DNA of 17,677 nt from DATARH01 sp035309005 (GTDB taxonomy: Bacteria > Pseudomonadota > Alphaproteobacteria > ATCC43930 > CGMCC-115725). The stretch is from NCBI GenBank assembly GCA_035309005.1, contig DATGFP010000091.1, positions 1-17,677 on the forward strand, read 5' to 3'. Under the pieces are notes generated by a model. It saw only the letters and a list, made by a program, of their open reading frames with translations. It searched no databases and had not been told where the DNA came from. The position numbers and the translations under genes are program-made. This document shows, piece by piece, positions 17,275 through 17,677 of this stretch. Position 1 is the first letter of the stretch. Each line of letters opens with the position of its first letter.

Positions 17275-17677
17275 TCAAACCCTGTCAAGCGGTTCGGCGA
17301 GCAGCCGGGCCAGCCCCGCGACGTTCTCGGGCGGCGTCTGCGGCAGCACGCCATGCCCGAGGTTGAAGACGAAGGGGCCGCCCGCCAACCCCCGCCGCAG
17401 CCTCGCGACGGCGTCCTCCAGCGCCGCGCCGCCGACCAGCAGCGCCACCGGATCGAGATTGCCCTGCACGACGACCCGGCTCTGCAGCTCGCGGGCAAAA
17501 TCGAGCGGCACCGCGGTATCGAGCCCGATCGCATCGACCCCCGACCGGCTCGCGTAAGGCGCGTAGAGCGCCCCGGCCCCGCGCGGAAAACCGATGATCG
17601 GCACCAATGGAAAACGCCCCTTCAGCGCCGCGGTGATCCGCTGGGTCGGCGCGATGACCCAGCGCTCGAACTGCGCC
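17275..17677 (-). CDS. hemE: Uroporphyrinogen decarboxylase HemE, C-terminal part (5' end outside window)
   Basis: HemE removes four carboxyl groups from uroporphyrinogen III to make coproporphyrinogen III. Only the last 133 complete codons are present; the gene enters from the right edge. The visible frame includes AQFERWVIAPTQRI, PIIGFPRGAG, AIGLDTAVPLDFAR, VVVQGNLDPVAL and FNLGHGVLPQTPPENVAGL, all diagnostic of the C-terminal half of the TIM barrel; the conserved histidine is in NLGHG. In Caulobacter the chromosome origin lies upstream of hemE, which would be to the right of this window. Confidence 0.95.
   Translation of the reverse strand, partial: AQFERWVIAPTQRITAALKGRFPLVPIIGFPRGAGALYAPYASRSGVDAIGLDTAVPLDFARELQSRVVVQGNLDPVALLVGGAALEDAVARLRRGLAGGPFVFNLGHGVLPQTPPENVAGLARLLAEPLDRV

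Overview
The window is a GC-rich bacterial chromosome segment with dense coding. Gene content and order point to an alphaproteobacterium, most likely of the Rhodospirillales type. The diagnostic features are leuS-lptE-holA facing parB-parA-rsmG-mnmG, with mnmE, rho, hemJ, hemH and hemE farther along. This is the conserved origin-proximal neighbourhood of the class. In Caulobacter and relatives the chromosome origin lies beside hemE, so the origin is probably just beyond the right edge. That last point is inference, because no origin is visible here.

Layout. Positions 1-2845 (+) hold the 3' half of leuS, then lptE and holA, joined by stop/start overlaps as one operon. Positions 2853-7326 (-) hold a five-gene unit read from right to left: a 90-residue membrane protein, mnmG, rsmG, parA and parB. 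A recognisable promoter lies in front of it. A perfect parS centromere site sits inside the rsmG coding sequence at 5085-5100. Positions 7503-8551 are an accessory island between mnmG and mnmE. It holds a small ribbon-helix-helix protein with a palindromic operator candidate, a run of three RNA hairpins ending in a strong minus-strand terminator, roughly 400 bp of apparently empty sequence, and one small orphan protein. Positions 8558-9877 (-) are mnmE. A second insertion separates mnmE from rho: a REP-like repeat, a thioredoxin-fold [2Fe-2S] ferredoxin (-), a DUF255 thioredoxin-domain protein and an ogt-type DNA methyltransferase (+), a repeat-rich intergenic region, a quinone oxidoreductase (+) and a long inverted repeat. 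Positions 14356-17677 (-) hold rho preceded by the haem genes hemE (partial), hemH and hemJ.

How the genes work together. ParA, ParB and parS form the chromosome segregation machine. MnmE and MnmG together modify the wobble uridine of tRNAs, and RsmG methylates 16S rRNA. LeuS charges tRNA-Leu, LptE assembles lipopolysaccharide in the outer membrane, and HolA is the clamp-loader delta subunit. Rho terminates transcription. HemE, HemJ and HemH are late haem enzymes; in pathway order HemJ acts between HemE and HemH.

No clear new multi-gene system is visible. The least explained parts are the 7.5-8.55 kb island and the phased repeats at 13.01-13.15 kb. All motif readings are by eye; no database search was possible.
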